DNA from: an uncultured Rhodobacter sp.
GTDB lineage: Bacteria; Pseudomonadota; Alphaproteobacteria; Rhodobacterales; Rhodobacteraceae
Assembly: GCA_945952585.1 (NCBI GenBank)
Contig: CAMFII010000001.1
Span: 124,001 to 188,000 of the forward strand
Direction: 5' to 3'
Length of the DNA stretch: 64,000 nucleotides
This document shows, piece by piece, positions 36,191 to 44,994 of this stretch. Numbering within the stretch: position 1 is the stretch's first letter; every line of letters starts with the position of its first letter. Below the pieces are notes generated by a model. It worked only from the letters and a program-made list of their open reading frames with translations, made no database searches and had not been told where the DNA came from. The position numbers were made by a program, and so were the translations under genes.

Positions 36191-36990
36191 CTGATGCTGC
36201 CAGCCTGACACGCCTGATCCAGTCGCGCGCGGGGGCTGCTCCGGTGAGGTTGGGCCTGATCCTGGGATCTGGCCTGGGCCATTTGGCCGAAACCGTCAGC
36301 GGCGTTGCCATCGACTATGCTGACCTTCCGGGTTTCCCTCATGCCGGCGTCTCAGGCCACAATCCGAAGCTGGTGATCGGCGATCTGGAAGGCGTGCGTG
36401 TCGCCGTTTTCGGCGGGCGGGCTCATTACTACGAAAGCGGAAATCCCGCAGTGATGCGCCTGCCCCTGGAAGTTCTGGCCAGCCTGGGAGCGGAGGCGCT
36501 GATCGCGACCAATGCCGCCGGGTCGCTGCGCCCGGACATCCGGCCCGGCGACGTGATGCTGCTGTCCGACCACATCAACTTCTCGGGCCTGAACCCGCTG
36601 ATCGGTGAACCGACAGACCGCCGCTTCGTGCCAATGACCGACGCCCACGACCCCGGCTTGCGCAGTCGGCTCAAGTTGGCGGCACAGGCGGAAGGCATCG
36701 CCCTGCCCGAGGGTGTCTATGCCTGGTATTCCGGCCCGTCCTTCGAAACCCCGGCCGAGATTCGCGCCATCCGCACCCTAGGCGCGGACGCGGTCGGCAT
36801 GTCCACGGTGCCCGAAATCATCCTTGCGCGGTTCCTCGGGCTAAGGGCAGCGGCCATCTCGACCATCACCAACATGGCCGCCGGCCTCTCTGACGAAAAG
36901 ATCAGCCACGAACATACCAAGGCCATGGCCCCCCTTGGTGCGGCAAAGCTCGAACGGCTGATCCGCAAGATGCTGCGCGACCTGGACTGA
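36187..36990 (+). CDS. Purine nucleoside phosphorylase (PNP I/MTAP type, trimeric)
   Basis: Splits purine nucleosides with phosphate into base and (deoxy)ribose 1-phosphate. The 267-aa product belongs to the PNP/MTAP family 2: LGLILGSGLGHLAE, the phosphate-binding GGRAHYYE, NAAGSL and the purine-binding STVPEIILARFLG. ATG 36187 overlaps the small secreted gene by ATGA and has AAGGA upstream. As the last gene of the transporter operon it uses imported nucleosides. A second, unrelated-family phosphorylase lies at 48592. Confidence 0.94.
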   Translation: MTDAASLTRLIQSRAGAAPVRLGLILGSGLGHLAETVSGVAIDYADLPGFPHAGVSGHNPKLVIGDLEGVRVAVFGGRAHYYESGNPAVMRLPLEVLASLGAEALIATNAAGSLRPDIRPGDVMLLSDHINFSGLNPLIGEPTDRRFVPMTDAHDPGLRSRLKLAAQAEGIALPEGVYAWYSGPSFETPAEIRAIRTLGADAVGMSTVPEIILARFLGLRAAAISTITNMAAGLSDEKISHEHTKAMAPLGAAKLERLIRKMLRDLD

Positions 36991-37096
36991 GTCATTTCCG
37001 CAAGTCGGAACAACAAAGCGTGACGGTCGGATCCAGGCGGTTTGACAATGCCTGGCGGCGGGGATTGAGTGGAGAAAATCCTTCCCGCGCCAGACC

Positions 37097-38026
37097 ATGC
37101 AGATCTACCTGCCCATCGCCGAAGTTTCGGTCAACGCCTACGTCCTTCTGGGGCTTGGCGGAATCGTGGGCTTCATGTCCGGCATGTTCGGCGTGGGCGG
37201 CGGGTTCCTCATCACGCCGCTTCTGTTCTTCATCGGCATCCCCCCGCCCATCGCGGTGGCCACCGGCGCGAACCAGGTCGTCGCTTCCTCGATCTCGGGC
37301 GTGCTGGCGCATCTGCGGCGGCGGACGGTCGATTTCCGAATGGGAATCGTGCTGACGATCAGCGGCCTGATCGGTTCGACCATCGGGATCTACGTGTTTT
37401 CCAAGCTGAGTGCTCTCGGCCAGGTCGATCTGCTGATCCAGCTGTCCTATGTCGTCTTCCTGGGCTTCATCGGTCTGCTGATGTTGCAGGAAAGCCTGCG
37501 GGCGATGAACCGCAACCGCAAGATGGCCAAGGCCGGGGCGACTGCCCCTCGTCGGGCGCATGAGCATCTGCTGGTTCATCGCCTGCCGTTGAAGATGAAG
37601 TTCCGCACCTCGGGTCTTTACATCAGCGTGATCCCCCCGATCGCGGTCGGAGCCTTTGTCGGCTTCCTGTCGGCGGTCATGGGGGTTGGTGGCGGGTTCA
37701 TCATGGTCCCGGCGATGATCTATCTGCTCGGCATGCCGACCAAGGTCGTCGTCGGCACGTCGCTGTTCCAGATCATCTTCACCTCGGCTTACACGACCGT
37801 CGCCCATGCCACGACCAGCTTTTCGGTCGACATGGCGCTTGCGCTTTTGCTGATCCTCGGCGGCGTGATCGGTGCGCAACTTGGCGCGCAGGTTGCCCTG
37901 CGGCTCAAGGCCGAGCAACTGCGTATCCTGCTGGCGCTGCTGGTGCTTGCCGTCGCGGCCAAGATCGCGCTGGAGCTGGTCCTTACCCCGACCGAGTTCT
38001 ATTCACTGTCGGTGGCGCGGTCATGA
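37097..38026 (+). CDS. TauE/SafE (TSUP) family membrane permease
   Basis: A 309-aa polytopic protein with the internal repeat of this family: GFMSGMFGVGGGFLITPLL near the N-terminus and GFLSAVMGVGGGFIMVPAM in the second half. TSUP proteins move anions such as sulphite, sulphonates or organic sulphur compounds. It overlaps the next gene by ATGA, the well-known TSUP/TIGR02186 pairing. No other sulphur gene is near, so the cargo is open. A second TSUP protein is encoded at 61772. Confidence 0.9.
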   Translation: MQIYLPIAEVSVNAYVLLGLGGIVGFMSGMFGVGGGFLITPLLFFIGIPPPIAVATGANQVVASSISGVLAHLRRRTVDFRMGIVLTISGLIGSTIGIYVFSKLSALGQVDLLIQLSYVVFLGFIGLLMLQESLRAMNRNRKMAKAGATAPRRAHEHLLVHRLPLKMKFRTSGLYISVIPPIAVGAFVGFLSAVMGVGGGFIMVPAMIYLLGMPTKVVVGTSLFQIIFTSAYTTVAHATTSFSVDMALALLLILGGVIGAQLGAQVALRLKAEQLRILLALLVLAVAAKIALELVLTPTEFYSLSVARS

Positions 38027-38799
38027 GGTTCCGGCCCCTACTCCTCGCACTGGCGCTCACCGCTCCGCTGCCGGTCGGCGCGCAGGGCGACAGCGAGACG
38101 GTCGTCGCCGGCCTGAGCCAGAACGAGGTTTCGATCACCGCGCGATTTTCTGGGTCCGAGATCATGGTCTATGGCGCGGTCAAGCGCTACGCGCCGCCGC
38201 CATCCGCGCCGCCGCTCGAGGTGATCGTGACGGTCGAAGGTCCGCTGGCCCCGGTGACGGTGCGAAAGAAGAACCGCCGCTATGGGCTTTGGATCAATAC
38301 CGAGGCGGTCGAGATCGACGCCGCCCCCAGCTTCTATGCCGTCGCGACCACCGGCCTTCTGAGCGACGTCCTGTCTGACACCGACGACCTGCGCTACAAG
38401 GTCACCATCCCCCGCGCCATTCGCGCCGTGGGCATCGCCGGTGAAGCGGAGGACGCCCCGAGCTTCACCGACGCCCTGATCCGCATCAAGGCCGAACAGG
38501 GCGCCTACAAGCTGAGCCAGAATGCGGTGAGCCTGACACAGGACACTCTGATCCGGACGGATGTCGCCCTGCCCGCCAACCTGATCGAGGGAACCTACAA
38601 GGTCCGCATCTTCCTGACACGGGGGGGGCGCGTCATCGACATGAGCGAAAACGAGATCGACGTGCGCAAGGAAGGGCTCGAGCGCTGGTTGACCAACCTC
38701 GCCCATAACGAGCCGCTGGCCTATGGGTTGCTGTCGCTGGCGATTGCCGCGCTGGCCGGCTGGGGTGCCTCGGAAGCGTTCCGCACCCGTCGCGCCTGA
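38023..38799 (+). CDS. TIGR02186-family membrane-anchored protein
   Basis: A 258-aa protein with an N-terminal signal peptide (cleavage after VGAQG), a periplasmic beta-rich domain and a C-terminal membrane helix near residues 232-250 followed by RTRRA. It matches the conserved family found beside TauE/SafE transporters (features LWINTEAVEI, APSFYAVATT). Overlap with the transporter suggests a functional partner, perhaps an accessory subunit; the biochemical role is unknown. Confidence 0.85.
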   Translation: MRFRPLLLALALTAPLPVGAQGDSETVVAGLSQNEVSITARFSGSEIMVYGAVKRYAPPPSAPPLEVIVTVEGPLAPVTVRKKNRRYGLWINTEAVEIDAAPSFYAVATTGLLSDVLSDTDDLRYKVTIPRAIRAVGIAGEAEDAPSFTDALIRIKAEQGAYKLSQNAVSLTQDTLIRTDVALPANLIEGTYKVRIFLTRGGRVIDMSENEIDVRKEGLERWLTNLAHNEPLAYGLLSLAIAALAGWGASEAFRTRRA

Positions 38800-38803
38800 T
38801 GCC

Positions 38804-39040
38804 TCAGAACGCCTTGAAGGTCATCGTGGTCAGCGTGCGCACGACGCCGGGAATGTCGAACAGGCGTTCGTTCAGGTAGCGACCGACATCTTCTTCCTCG
38901 GGGATGTAGACCTTGGCGATCAGGTCATATTCGCCCGACGTCGAATAGAGCTCCGAGACCAGTTCGCGGTCGTAGATCGCATCGGCCACCTCATAGGTCT
39001 TGCCGGGGGCGCAGCGGAACTGGACGAAGACGCAGTGCAT
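38804..39040 (-). CDS. Stand-alone Lrp/AsnC ligand-binding (RAM) domain protein
   Basis: A 78-aa protein consisting only of the ACT-like RAM domain (ISGEYD-type core STSGEYDLIAKVYI, FDIPGVVRTLTTMTF), with no helix-turn-helix. Such proteins form oligomers that bind amino acids and may modulate full-length Lrp regulators. AAGGAATCCCCC precedes the ATG. It converges with the TIGR02186 gene (4-base gap). Confidence 0.88.
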   Translation of the reverse strand: MHCVFVQFRCAPGKTYEVADAIYDRELVSELYSTSGEYDLIAKVYIPEEEDVGRYLNERLFDIPGVVRTLTTMTFKAF

Positions 39041-39116
39041 GGGGGATTCCTTCTCGGGACCGGTTCGAGATTAGAGGGGTTCGCTGCCAAGCGGAAGCGC
39101 CGTGGAGGGCGCTTTC

Positions 39117-39172
39117 TGCCCCCTCGCGCGCGATGCGCGCTCACCCCCGAGGATATTTGGAAGCAGAAAATG
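39117..39172. repeat. Candidate dispersed intergenic element with GC hairpin
   Basis: The stretch contains CGCGCGCGATGCGCGC (self-complementary GCGCGC arms) followed by CCCCCGAGGATATTTGG. A GC hairpin followed by CCCCGAGGATATTT is, in my recollection, a recurring intergenic motif in Rhodobacteraceae. Only one copy is present in this window, so repetition cannot be shown here. It sits between the RAM-domain gene and the helicase gene. Confidence 0.4.
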
Positions 39173-39183
39173 GGCAGGGCCGC

Positions 39184-40710
39184 CTATTCGGCCTGGGCCT
39201 CGAGCGTCAGGGGCGCGGCGCGGGTCGGAAGGTCATCGGTCGAAAGCGGACGCTGCGGCTTGGCAAGACGGTTGCGGACCACCCAGTGCAGGCGGTGCTC
39301 GGCGCGGGTGATCGCCACATAGGCGAGGCGCTTCCACAAGGGCAGGCCCGCCTCCATCCGGCCCGACTGGGCGGCGGCATAGAGGTCGGGGGCAAAGACC
39401 TGGACTTCTTCCCATTGCGACCCCTGCGCCTTGTGGATCGTTACCGCCGCGCCATGCAGGAAAGCCGCGCCCATGGTAGCGGCATGGGGGATGAAGGGCT
39501 CTTCCTCGTCAGGCTTCTCGATCTTGATGATCGCCGCCGCGGAGAGTTGCGGTTCCTCGGCGCCAATCACATGCAGTTTCGCAAAGCCTGCACGGTTCCC
39601 CGGCCCGAGATAGATCACCTGCGCCCCCTTGATGAGGCCACGCGCCTCGAGATCGATGCGTTTCTTGCGATGCTTCAGCGGCAGCTCAATCCCGTCGCAG
39701 ATCAGCGGCTCACCGGGGAGGAGCTCGAAATCGGGCGCGCCCTGGGCGGTGCGGAAGGCGGTGATGAGGCGCACCCGGGTCGCATTGCGCCAGACGAGGA
39801 CCGGCGAACGCGCCATCAGGTCGGAATCGACCCTTTGTGCCAGAACCACCCGGTCGTCCTGCCGCGCCATATCCTCGACCAGACGCTCGAACTCCTCGAA
39901 GCCGAGCGCCGGGTCGGCCAACGCATGGGCGAGGTCGAGGATCGGGTTGCCTTCGACCTGCCGGTGAATGCGGTCGAGCACCAGCTTGCGGGTCGGCCCC
40001 AGCTTGTCGAAGACCATCTCGCCCGATTGACCGACGGGCGCGAGCTGCGCCGGGTCGCCGAAGAGCACCAGCGTCGGAAAGATCTCGCGCAGGTCATCGA
40101 ACTGGCGTTCATCCAGCATGGAGCTTTCGTCGACAAAGCCGATGTCGAGCGGTTCTTCCCGCCGTTTCCAGCCCTTGATGAAATCGCTGCCCCTCAGCCC
40201 CGCCGCCGCCAGCGCGCCCGGGATCGAGGGCAGGCTGTCGTAAAAGGCCTTGGCCCGGTCGAGCTGCGCATCGGTCAGCCCTTCGACCACGGGACGGGTG
40301 GCCTGCCCGGCCAACCAGTCGGCGATCTTCTCGTATTGCGGGTCGTAGACCGGGGTATAAAGGATGCGGTGGATGGTGGTGGCGGGCACGCCGCGCATCC
40401 GCAGGACCGACGCCGCCTTGTTCGTTGGTGCAAGAATGGCGAGGGTGCGACGATCCTTGCGGCGGCGGCCCTCGTAATCGCCGGTGACGATCTCGACTCC
40501 GGCCGATTTGAGCGCGCGATAGAGGGTGGCGAGCAGCATGGTCTTGCCCGAGCCAGCCTTGCCCAGAACAGCGAGGACCGAGGCCTTCCCCTCGGCCTGC
40601 GGGGTCAGTGTGCCTTCGAAAAGATCGACGCCCATGCCGCGAAGCTGGTCGGCGACGCGATCCCAGGCCTCGGCCTGGTCGTCGGAAAAGGTCAGCGCGG
40701 GGGCCTGCAT
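39184..40710 (-). CDS. ATP-dependent RecD-like DNA helicase
   Basis: A 508-aa superfamily 1B (5'-3') helicase related to RecD2 and Dda. Motifs: Walker A LGKAGSGKTML, motif Ia LAPTNKAASVL, motif II VDESSMLD, motif III FGDPAQLAPVG, motif V TIHKAQGSQW, motif VI YVAITRAEHRL. It lacks the long N-terminal domain of classic RecD and is not next to recB or recC, so it is more likely a stand-alone repair or recombination helicase. AAGG precedes ATG 40710. Confidence 0.92.
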   Translation of the reverse strand: MQAPALTFSDDQAEAWDRVADQLRGMGVDLFEGTLTPQAEGKASVLAVLGKAGSGKTMLLATLYRALKSAGVEIVTGDYEGRRRKDRRTLAILAPTNKAASVLRMRGVPATTIHRILYTPVYDPQYEKIADWLAGQATRPVVEGLTDAQLDRAKAFYDSLPSIPGALAAAGLRGSDFIKGWKRREEPLDIGFVDESSMLDERQFDDLREIFPTLVLFGDPAQLAPVGQSGEMVFDKLGPTRKLVLDRIHRQVEGNPILDLAHALADPALGFEEFERLVEDMARQDDRVVLAQRVDSDLMARSPVLVWRNATRVRLITAFRTAQGAPDFELLPGEPLICDGIELPLKHRKKRIDLEARGLIKGAQVIYLGPGNRAGFAKLHVIGAEEPQLSAAAIIKIEKPDEEEPFIPHAATMGAAFLHGAAVTIHKAQGSQWEEVQVFAPDLYAAAQSGRMEAGLPLWKRLAYVAITRAEHRLHWVVRNRLAKPQRPLSTDDLPTRAAPLTLEAQAE

Positions 40711-40750
40711 GGCGCGGACCTTAGACGGTGCGACAGGTCAGTTCCAGCGG

Positions 40751-40972
40751 TCAGTTGGGGCGGGAACGATGGGGCCGCATGTCGACGTCGTCCTCCTCGG
40801 GATCGGCCCGACGCGCCTGGGCAAGTTCGCGCCGCGCCATCCGCATGGCTTCTTCAACCTTGTCCGCAAGGCCCGGCAGGTCGTTTGACAAGGCATAGAG
40901 GCGAAGATCGCCCAATACTTCGAAAATCCAATCGTGGGCCATTTGAAACAACCGGGCGAACAACTGCTCCAA
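40751..40972 (-). CDS. Small conserved hypothetical protein
   Basis: A 63-73-aa acidic-to-basic helical protein (MAHDWIFEVLGDLRLYA near the start; arginine-rich RRELAQARRADPEEDD tail). I know no function. A TTG at 40972 gives the longest version; the ATG at 40942 gives 63 aa. Neither has a visible Shine-Dalgarno, so the start is uncertain. It is adjacent to the helicase gene (40-base gap) on the same strand. Confidence 0.55.
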   Translation of the reverse strand: MEQLFARLFQMAHDWIFEVLGDLRLYALSNDLPGLADKVEEAMRMARRELAQARRADPEEDDVDMRPHRSRPN

Positions 40973-41048
40973 TTAGAATAACATCAAATGTGGGGAAATT
41001 ATTGTTCGCCGCAACGCAACAGACCGTTGCCGGCTTGTCGACAAGCAA

Positions 41049-41074
41049 CCCCGGCGCTGGATTGGGCGCCGGGG
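41049..41074 (-). terminator. Hairpin after ccr
   Basis: CCCCGGCGC (41049-41057) pairs perfectly with GCGCCGGGG (41066-41074), 8-base loop, starting 9 bases beyond the ccr stop on the minus strand; the sequence after it (TTGCTTGT) is only moderately T-rich. It probably ends the ccr transcript. Confidence 0.7.
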
Positions 41075-41082
41075 CTGGAATT

Positions 41083-42372
41083 TCAGCGACGCCCGGCCTC
41101 GAGCGCGTCCTCGAAGGTGCGCAAACCGGTCCGCGGGGCCTGTACCAGCACCGCCATGTTCCCGGGCTTGTGCTGGTTCTTGTACATCTTGGTGTGGGCA
41201 AGCGGGATCTCGGACCAGGAGAAGACCTCGGACATGCAGGGGTCGAGCCGCCGTTCGACCATCAGCTGGTTCGCGGCCGAAGCCTGCTTGAGATGGGCGA
41301 AGTGGCTGCCCTGCAGGCGCTTCTGATGCATCCACATGTAGCGCACGTCGAAGGTGCAGTTGAAGCCGGTGGTGCCGGCGCAGATCACAACCATGCCGCC
41401 CTTCTTACACACCAGCGACGAGACCGGGAAGGTCGCTTCGCCCGGATGCTCGAACACCATGTCGACATTCACGCCCTTGCCGGTGATGTCCCAGATCGCC
41501 TTGCCGAACTTGCGCGCTTCCTTCAGCCACTCGTTGTATTCCGGCGTGTTCACGGTGGGGAGTTGCCCCCAGCACTTGAAGTCCTTGCGGTTGATCACGC
41601 CCTTGGCACCGAGGCCCATGACGAAGTCGCGCTTGTCCTCTTCCGAGATCACGCCGATCGCGTTGGCCCCCGCGGTGTTGATGAGCTGGATCGCGTAGGA
41701 GCCGAGGCCGCCCGAGGCGCCCCAGACCAGCACGTTCTGGCCCGGCTTAAGGTCATGCGGCTTGTGGCCGAACAGCATCCGGTAGGCGGTCGCGAGTGTC
41801 AGCGTGTAACAGGCCGCCTCTTCCCAGGTGAGGTGCTTCGGCCGCGGCATCAGCTGCTGCGCCTGCACGCGGGTGAACTGCGCGAAGGAGCCATCCGGCG
41901 TCTCGTAGCCCCAGATGCGCTGCGTCGGGCTGAACATCGGGTCGCCGCCGTTGCACTCCTCGTCGTCGCCGTCATCCTGGTTGCAGTGGATGACGACCTC
42001 GTCGCCGACCTTCCAGCGCTTCACCTTGTCGCCCACGGCCCAGACGATGCCGGACGCATCGGACCCGGCGATGTGGTAGGGCTGCTTGTGACCGTCGAAG
42101 GGACTGATCGGCTGGCCAAGACCGGCCCAGACGCCGTTGTAGTTCACACCGGCGGCCATCACGAGCACCAGCACCTCGTGGCTGTCGATCTTCCAGGTAT
42201 CGACCACCTCGATCTGCATCGCCTTTTCAGGCTCGCCATGCCGCTCGCGGCGGATCGCCCAAGAATACATCTTGGGCGGCACATAGCCGAGAGGAGGCAT
42301 CTCGCCAATCTCGTAGAGGTCTTTCTGCGGCGCGTCGTAAGCCGCGATACCTTCCCGCGCGTCCAATGCCAT
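41083..42372 (-). CDS. ccr: Crotonyl-CoA carboxylase/reductase
   Basis: Key enzyme of the ethylmalonyl-CoA pathway: reductive carboxylation of crotonyl-CoA with CO2 and NADPH to (2S)-ethylmalonyl-CoA. The 429-aa protein is an MDR-family reductase very close to the Rhodobacter sphaeroides enzyme (ETPDGSFAQFTRVQAQQ, IHCNQDDGDDEECNGGD, NADPH motif WGASGGLGSYA). ATG 42372 is chosen over the adjacent GTG at 42375; AAGGGAGA lies about 10 bases upstream. The acidic DDGDDEECNGGD loop is family-specific. Its partner Ecm is encoded divergently at 44995, with three genes between. Confidence 0.98.
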   Translation of the reverse strand: MALDAREGIAAYDAPQKDLYEIGEMPPLGYVPPKMYSWAIRRERHGEPEKAMQIEVVDTWKIDSHEVLVLVMAAGVNYNGVWAGLGQPISPFDGHKQPYHIAGSDASGIVWAVGDKVKRWKVGDEVVIHCNQDDGDDEECNGGDPMFSPTQRIWGYETPDGSFAQFTRVQAQQLMPRPKHLTWEEAACYTLTLATAYRMLFGHKPHDLKPGQNVLVWGASGGLGSYAIQLINTAGANAIGVISEEDKRDFVMGLGAKGVINRKDFKCWGQLPTVNTPEYNEWLKEARKFGKAIWDITGKGVNVDMVFEHPGEATFPVSSLVCKKGGMVVICAGTTGFNCTFDVRYMWMHQKRLQGSHFAHLKQASAANQLMVERRLDPCMSEVFSWSEIPLAHTKMYKNQHKPGNMAVLVQAPRTGLRTFEDALEAGRR

Positions 42373-42451
42373 CACTTTGCTCTCCCTTGGGAAACCTGTG
42401 CCGCGACGCAGAATCGCGTCACTTTCTGGGGAGAGGATTAGAATCCAATGA

Positions 42452-42461
42452 GCAATATTGC
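42452..42461. promoter_or_regulatory. Palindrome with TTGC half-sites upstream of ccr
   Basis: GCAATATTGC, a perfect 10-base palindrome, lies 80-89 bases upstream of the ccr start and continues as ATTGCAATA. The short-chain acyl-CoA regulators of this group (PccR, RamB) are reported to recognise TTTGCAAA-type repeats, to which the TTGCAA core here is similar but not identical. It is a candidate operator only. Confidence 0.35.
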
Positions 42462-42488
42462 AATAGCTTTAAGTCGTATTTTGTAATT

Positions 42489-43886
42489 TTATGTCTGCGG
42501 CGTTGCAGCAATACGCTCAAGCATCTGCAGAACAGGGGCCGCGTGATAGGCCAGAAGCGGCTCCTTGCCCGGTGCCGGGCAGAGCGCATTCTCCAGTTCC
42601 AGGATCATGTCTCGCTGCATCAATGCGCCCAGACCCTCGACGATGGCCCCAAGCGCGCCGCCTTCCGGCAACTCCAGCGGTTGTCCGGCGGCCTCCAGCC
42701 GTTCGATGATGTCGGCCACACGAACCGGCAGATCCGCCCGTGGTACTGGCGTATTGCCGATCGCCGCAGCCACGAGCGGCACGGAAAGAACCGGTACGCT
42801 TTTCTGGACCTCTTCCATCAACCGTGCACCCAGGCCGACCGTCACACGTTCGAATGACAGCCCTTCCGTTCCGGTGCCGACGAAATCGCGCAGGCTGACA
42901 GGTTTGCCGAAGGCGACAGCCGCTGTCCCAAAGCCCGGGAAGCGCCCGGTCAGCTTGCGCCAGAGCGTGCGCCATATGAAGCCGAGGATCGACAGCGGGC
43001 GTGCCCGGAACCGCCGGATGCCGGTCTGGTGCGCCTCGGTCAGCAGCCGATCCTCGAGAACACGGTCATAGGCCAGACCCACCGGCACGAAGACGACATC
43101 GCGTGACGGCTCCTGCTCGAAGCCCTGCACCATGTAGGACAGTAGTCCAAGCTTTGCCGCGCCGACGCGGCCGTCCAGCGACAGCCCGCCTTCGGGAAAG
43201 ATCGCCTGCGTCGTGCCTTCGGCAGTGGCCATCTGCACATAGCGGGCCAGAACCTGGCGATAGAGGCCGTTGCGTGAATTGCGGCGAATGAAATAGGCGC
43301 CGGTTGACCGGATCAGAGCCGACAACGGCCAGATCCGCGCCCATTCGCCCACGGCATAGGAAATCGCCGAGCGGTCGGCGACCAGCCAGGTCACCAGCAC
43401 ATAATCCATGTTGCTGCGGTGGTTCATGACGAAGACAACCGTTGCCCGCGGGTCGATCTGGGCGATCGCGTCGTCGACCTTGCCGACCTTCACCCGGTAG
43501 AAAAGCTGGCTCAGCCAGCGCGCCGCCGTCGTGGCGAAGCCGAAATAGAGCGTGGCCGAAAAGGCGGGGGCGATCTCGCGCGCGTAACCGCGCGCCTCGT
43601 CGAAGACGACGTTCTCGGGCTTGCCGGTCTCGACCGCTTCCTCGACGACCGCCGCCATGACCTTGGGATCATAGGCAAGGCGGACGACGACATCCTGCCG
43701 GCGCATGAACTTGAAGGGCGAGATGGGTCGCACCAACCGCGCGTTCAGGCGGGCAACGGCGCGCTCCATCCGTCGGCGGAAGAACCAGCGGACGGATGGG
43801 AAGAGGAAATGCGACAGGAAGGCCGCCGCCGCGAAGGCGACGATCAGCACGAACAGCCAGAGAGGCAACTCAACGGTCGAGAACAT
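42489..43886 (-). CDS. Glycerol-3-phosphate / lysophosphatidate acyltransferase family protein
   Basis: A 465-aa membrane-associated acyltransferase of the PlsB/PlsC superfamily. An N-terminal membrane helix (residues 8-29) precedes the catalytic domain. Motif I is NHRSNMD (His-x4-Asp, near residue 154) and motif III is FPEGGLSLDG. The long C-terminal part is like that of PlsB-type enzymes. It should acylate a glycerophosphate substrate during phospholipid synthesis; which step is not decided. It is convergent in function with none of its neighbours but lies between ccr and ecm. Confidence 0.82.
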   Translation of the reverse strand: MFSTVELPLWLFVLIVAFAAAAFLSHFLFPSVRWFFRRRMERAVARLNARLVRPISPFKFMRRQDVVVRLAYDPKVMAAVVEEAVETGKPENVVFDEARGYAREIAPAFSATLYFGFATTAARWLSQLFYRVKVGKVDDAIAQIDPRATVVFVMNHRSNMDYVLVTWLVADRSAISYAVGEWARIWPLSALIRSTGAYFIRRNSRNGLYRQVLARYVQMATAEGTTQAIFPEGGLSLDGRVGAAKLGLLSYMVQGFEQEPSRDVVFVPVGLAYDRVLEDRLLTEAHQTGIRRFRARPLSILGFIWRTLWRKLTGRFPGFGTAAVAFGKPVSLRDFVGTGTEGLSFERVTVGLGARLMEEVQKSVPVLSVPLVAAAIGNTPVPRADLPVRVADIIERLEAAGQPLELPEGGALGAIVEGLGALMQRDMILELENALCPAPGKEPLLAYHAAPVLQMLERIAATPQT

Positions 43887-43931
43887 GGGCGTTGCGATGC
43901 CGGTCCCCTGCCGGACAAAAATGACAGCGGA

Positions 43932-44357
43932 TCACTGGAAGGCCAGCGTCGCCATGAGCAGGATCAACGTGAACATCCCCATGCCGATCTGGCCCAGCAT
44001 CGGAAGCCGTGCCGCCGCGGCACCGTCGCCGGTCCGGGCTCGTTTTCCGGTCCGAACATTGTACACCACCAGCGCGATCAGAAGGATTACGAGCAGCATC
44101 TTGGCCCAGAATGCCGCGGGCATCGTTGCTGCATCGTAACGCGCCCAGACAAGGAAGAGTCCGGTCGCGATCAGAGTTCCGATCGCCACACGCCCCATCT
44201 TGGACAGGGTATCTATGGTAGCACCGACGGCGGGCCGTGCCTCTGCCGGCCCCCGCATCATCAGCCGGCCGACGACAGGAATTCCGAACGTCGCACTGCC
44301 ACCGACGCCCACAGCCAGGAAATGCAGCCAGAGCGCGATTTTGACCAACAGTTCCAT
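43932..44357 (-). CDS. Four-helix integral membrane protein of unknown function
   Basis: A 141-aa protein with four predicted membrane helices (start MELLVKIALWLHFLAVGVGG; end MFTLILLMATLAFQ) and histidine and tryptophan in the first helix, a pattern seen in CopD- and DUF2269-like membrane proteins that may bind haem or metal. ATG 44357 has GGGGAGG upstream. A role beside the lipid acyltransferase or in the electron-transfer chain cannot be assigned. Confidence 0.7.
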   Translation of the reverse strand: MELLVKIALWLHFLAVGVGGSATFGIPVVGRLMMRGPAEARPAVGATIDTLSKMGRVAIGTLIATGLFLVWARYDAATMPAAFWAKMLLVILLIALVVYNVRTGKRARTGDGAAAARLPMLGQIGMGMFTLILLMATLAFQ

Positions 44358-44442
44358 GAACCTCCCCCGCGGACATGGCCCACGGGGGCAGCCTTTCAAA
44401 TTTCGGACTGTTTGGGAAGGCCCGCCAATCGCAGGCGCTCAA

Positions 44443-44775
44443 TCAGGGCTGATAGTAGTAGTCGCCGATCTCGCAGACATTGACGTTCGCGCGGGTCAGC
44501 TCGGTGCCATCCTCGAAGATTGCCCGGAAATCGAACTCGCAATAGCCGTACTTGTTGTCGAAGTTCATGTTCATCACGCCGCCAGGCGCCAGGGTCGACG
44601 ACCCCATCACGTCCTTGCCCCATTTCGGCGAACCCGAGTTCGTCGAATAGAAGCGGTAGAGCGTCAGCCCGGTTTCGTTGTGGATACGAACGTTGCGATC
44701 CACGGCCAGAACCGGCGTGGCAGCAGCAGAGACAAAAGCGGCCGCAAGGGCGACACGCAGGACATTCTTCAGCAT
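44443..44775 (-). CDS. Small secreted protein (Rhodobacteraceae family)
   Basis: A 110-aa exported protein. Signal peptide MLKNVLRVALAAAFVSAAATPVLA. The mature domain has VRIHNETGLTLYRFYST and two cysteines in YGYCEF and NVCEIGD, probably disulphide linked. I recognise the type (short periplasmic proteins with a HN.TG.TL.xFY pattern, sometimes misannotated) but no function. GAGGAAA precedes ATG 44775. It lies divergent from ecm. Confidence 0.75.
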   Translation of the reverse strand: MLKNVLRVALAAAFVSAAATPVLAVDRNVRIHNETGLTLYRFYSTNSGSPKWGKDVMGSSTLAPGGVMNMNFDNKYGYCEFDFRAIFEDGTELTRANVNVCEIGDYYYQP

Positions 44776-44994
44776 TTCAAATTTCCTCATTGCAGGCAGA
44801 GCCGGAAATTGGCCGGCTGGCGATAAACTTACCGTGATCAACGGCAGAAAAAAGGAAAGTTATGAATTTTTGCATGGCTTCGCGACGGCGCGCCCATGTT
44901 TGCGCCGCAGTGCAGCGGATTTCTTGTTGACACTTTATGTCGCCTGTGACTTTTTCCGTGAAAGAAAATTACACGCGCGAATCCGGAGCTATCC

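Noticed and set aside
40751-40972. Possible RNA gene or riboswitch in the ccr-helicase gap
   Set aside because: A continuous protein-like reading frame with helical sequence exists; no conserved RNA fold is visible.
39133-42441. Plus-strand open frame of 1102 codons
   Set aside because: It is the antisense shadow of the helicase and ccr genes, has histidine- and arginine-rich low-complexity sequence and matches no family. Long antisense frames are expected in GC-rich DNA.
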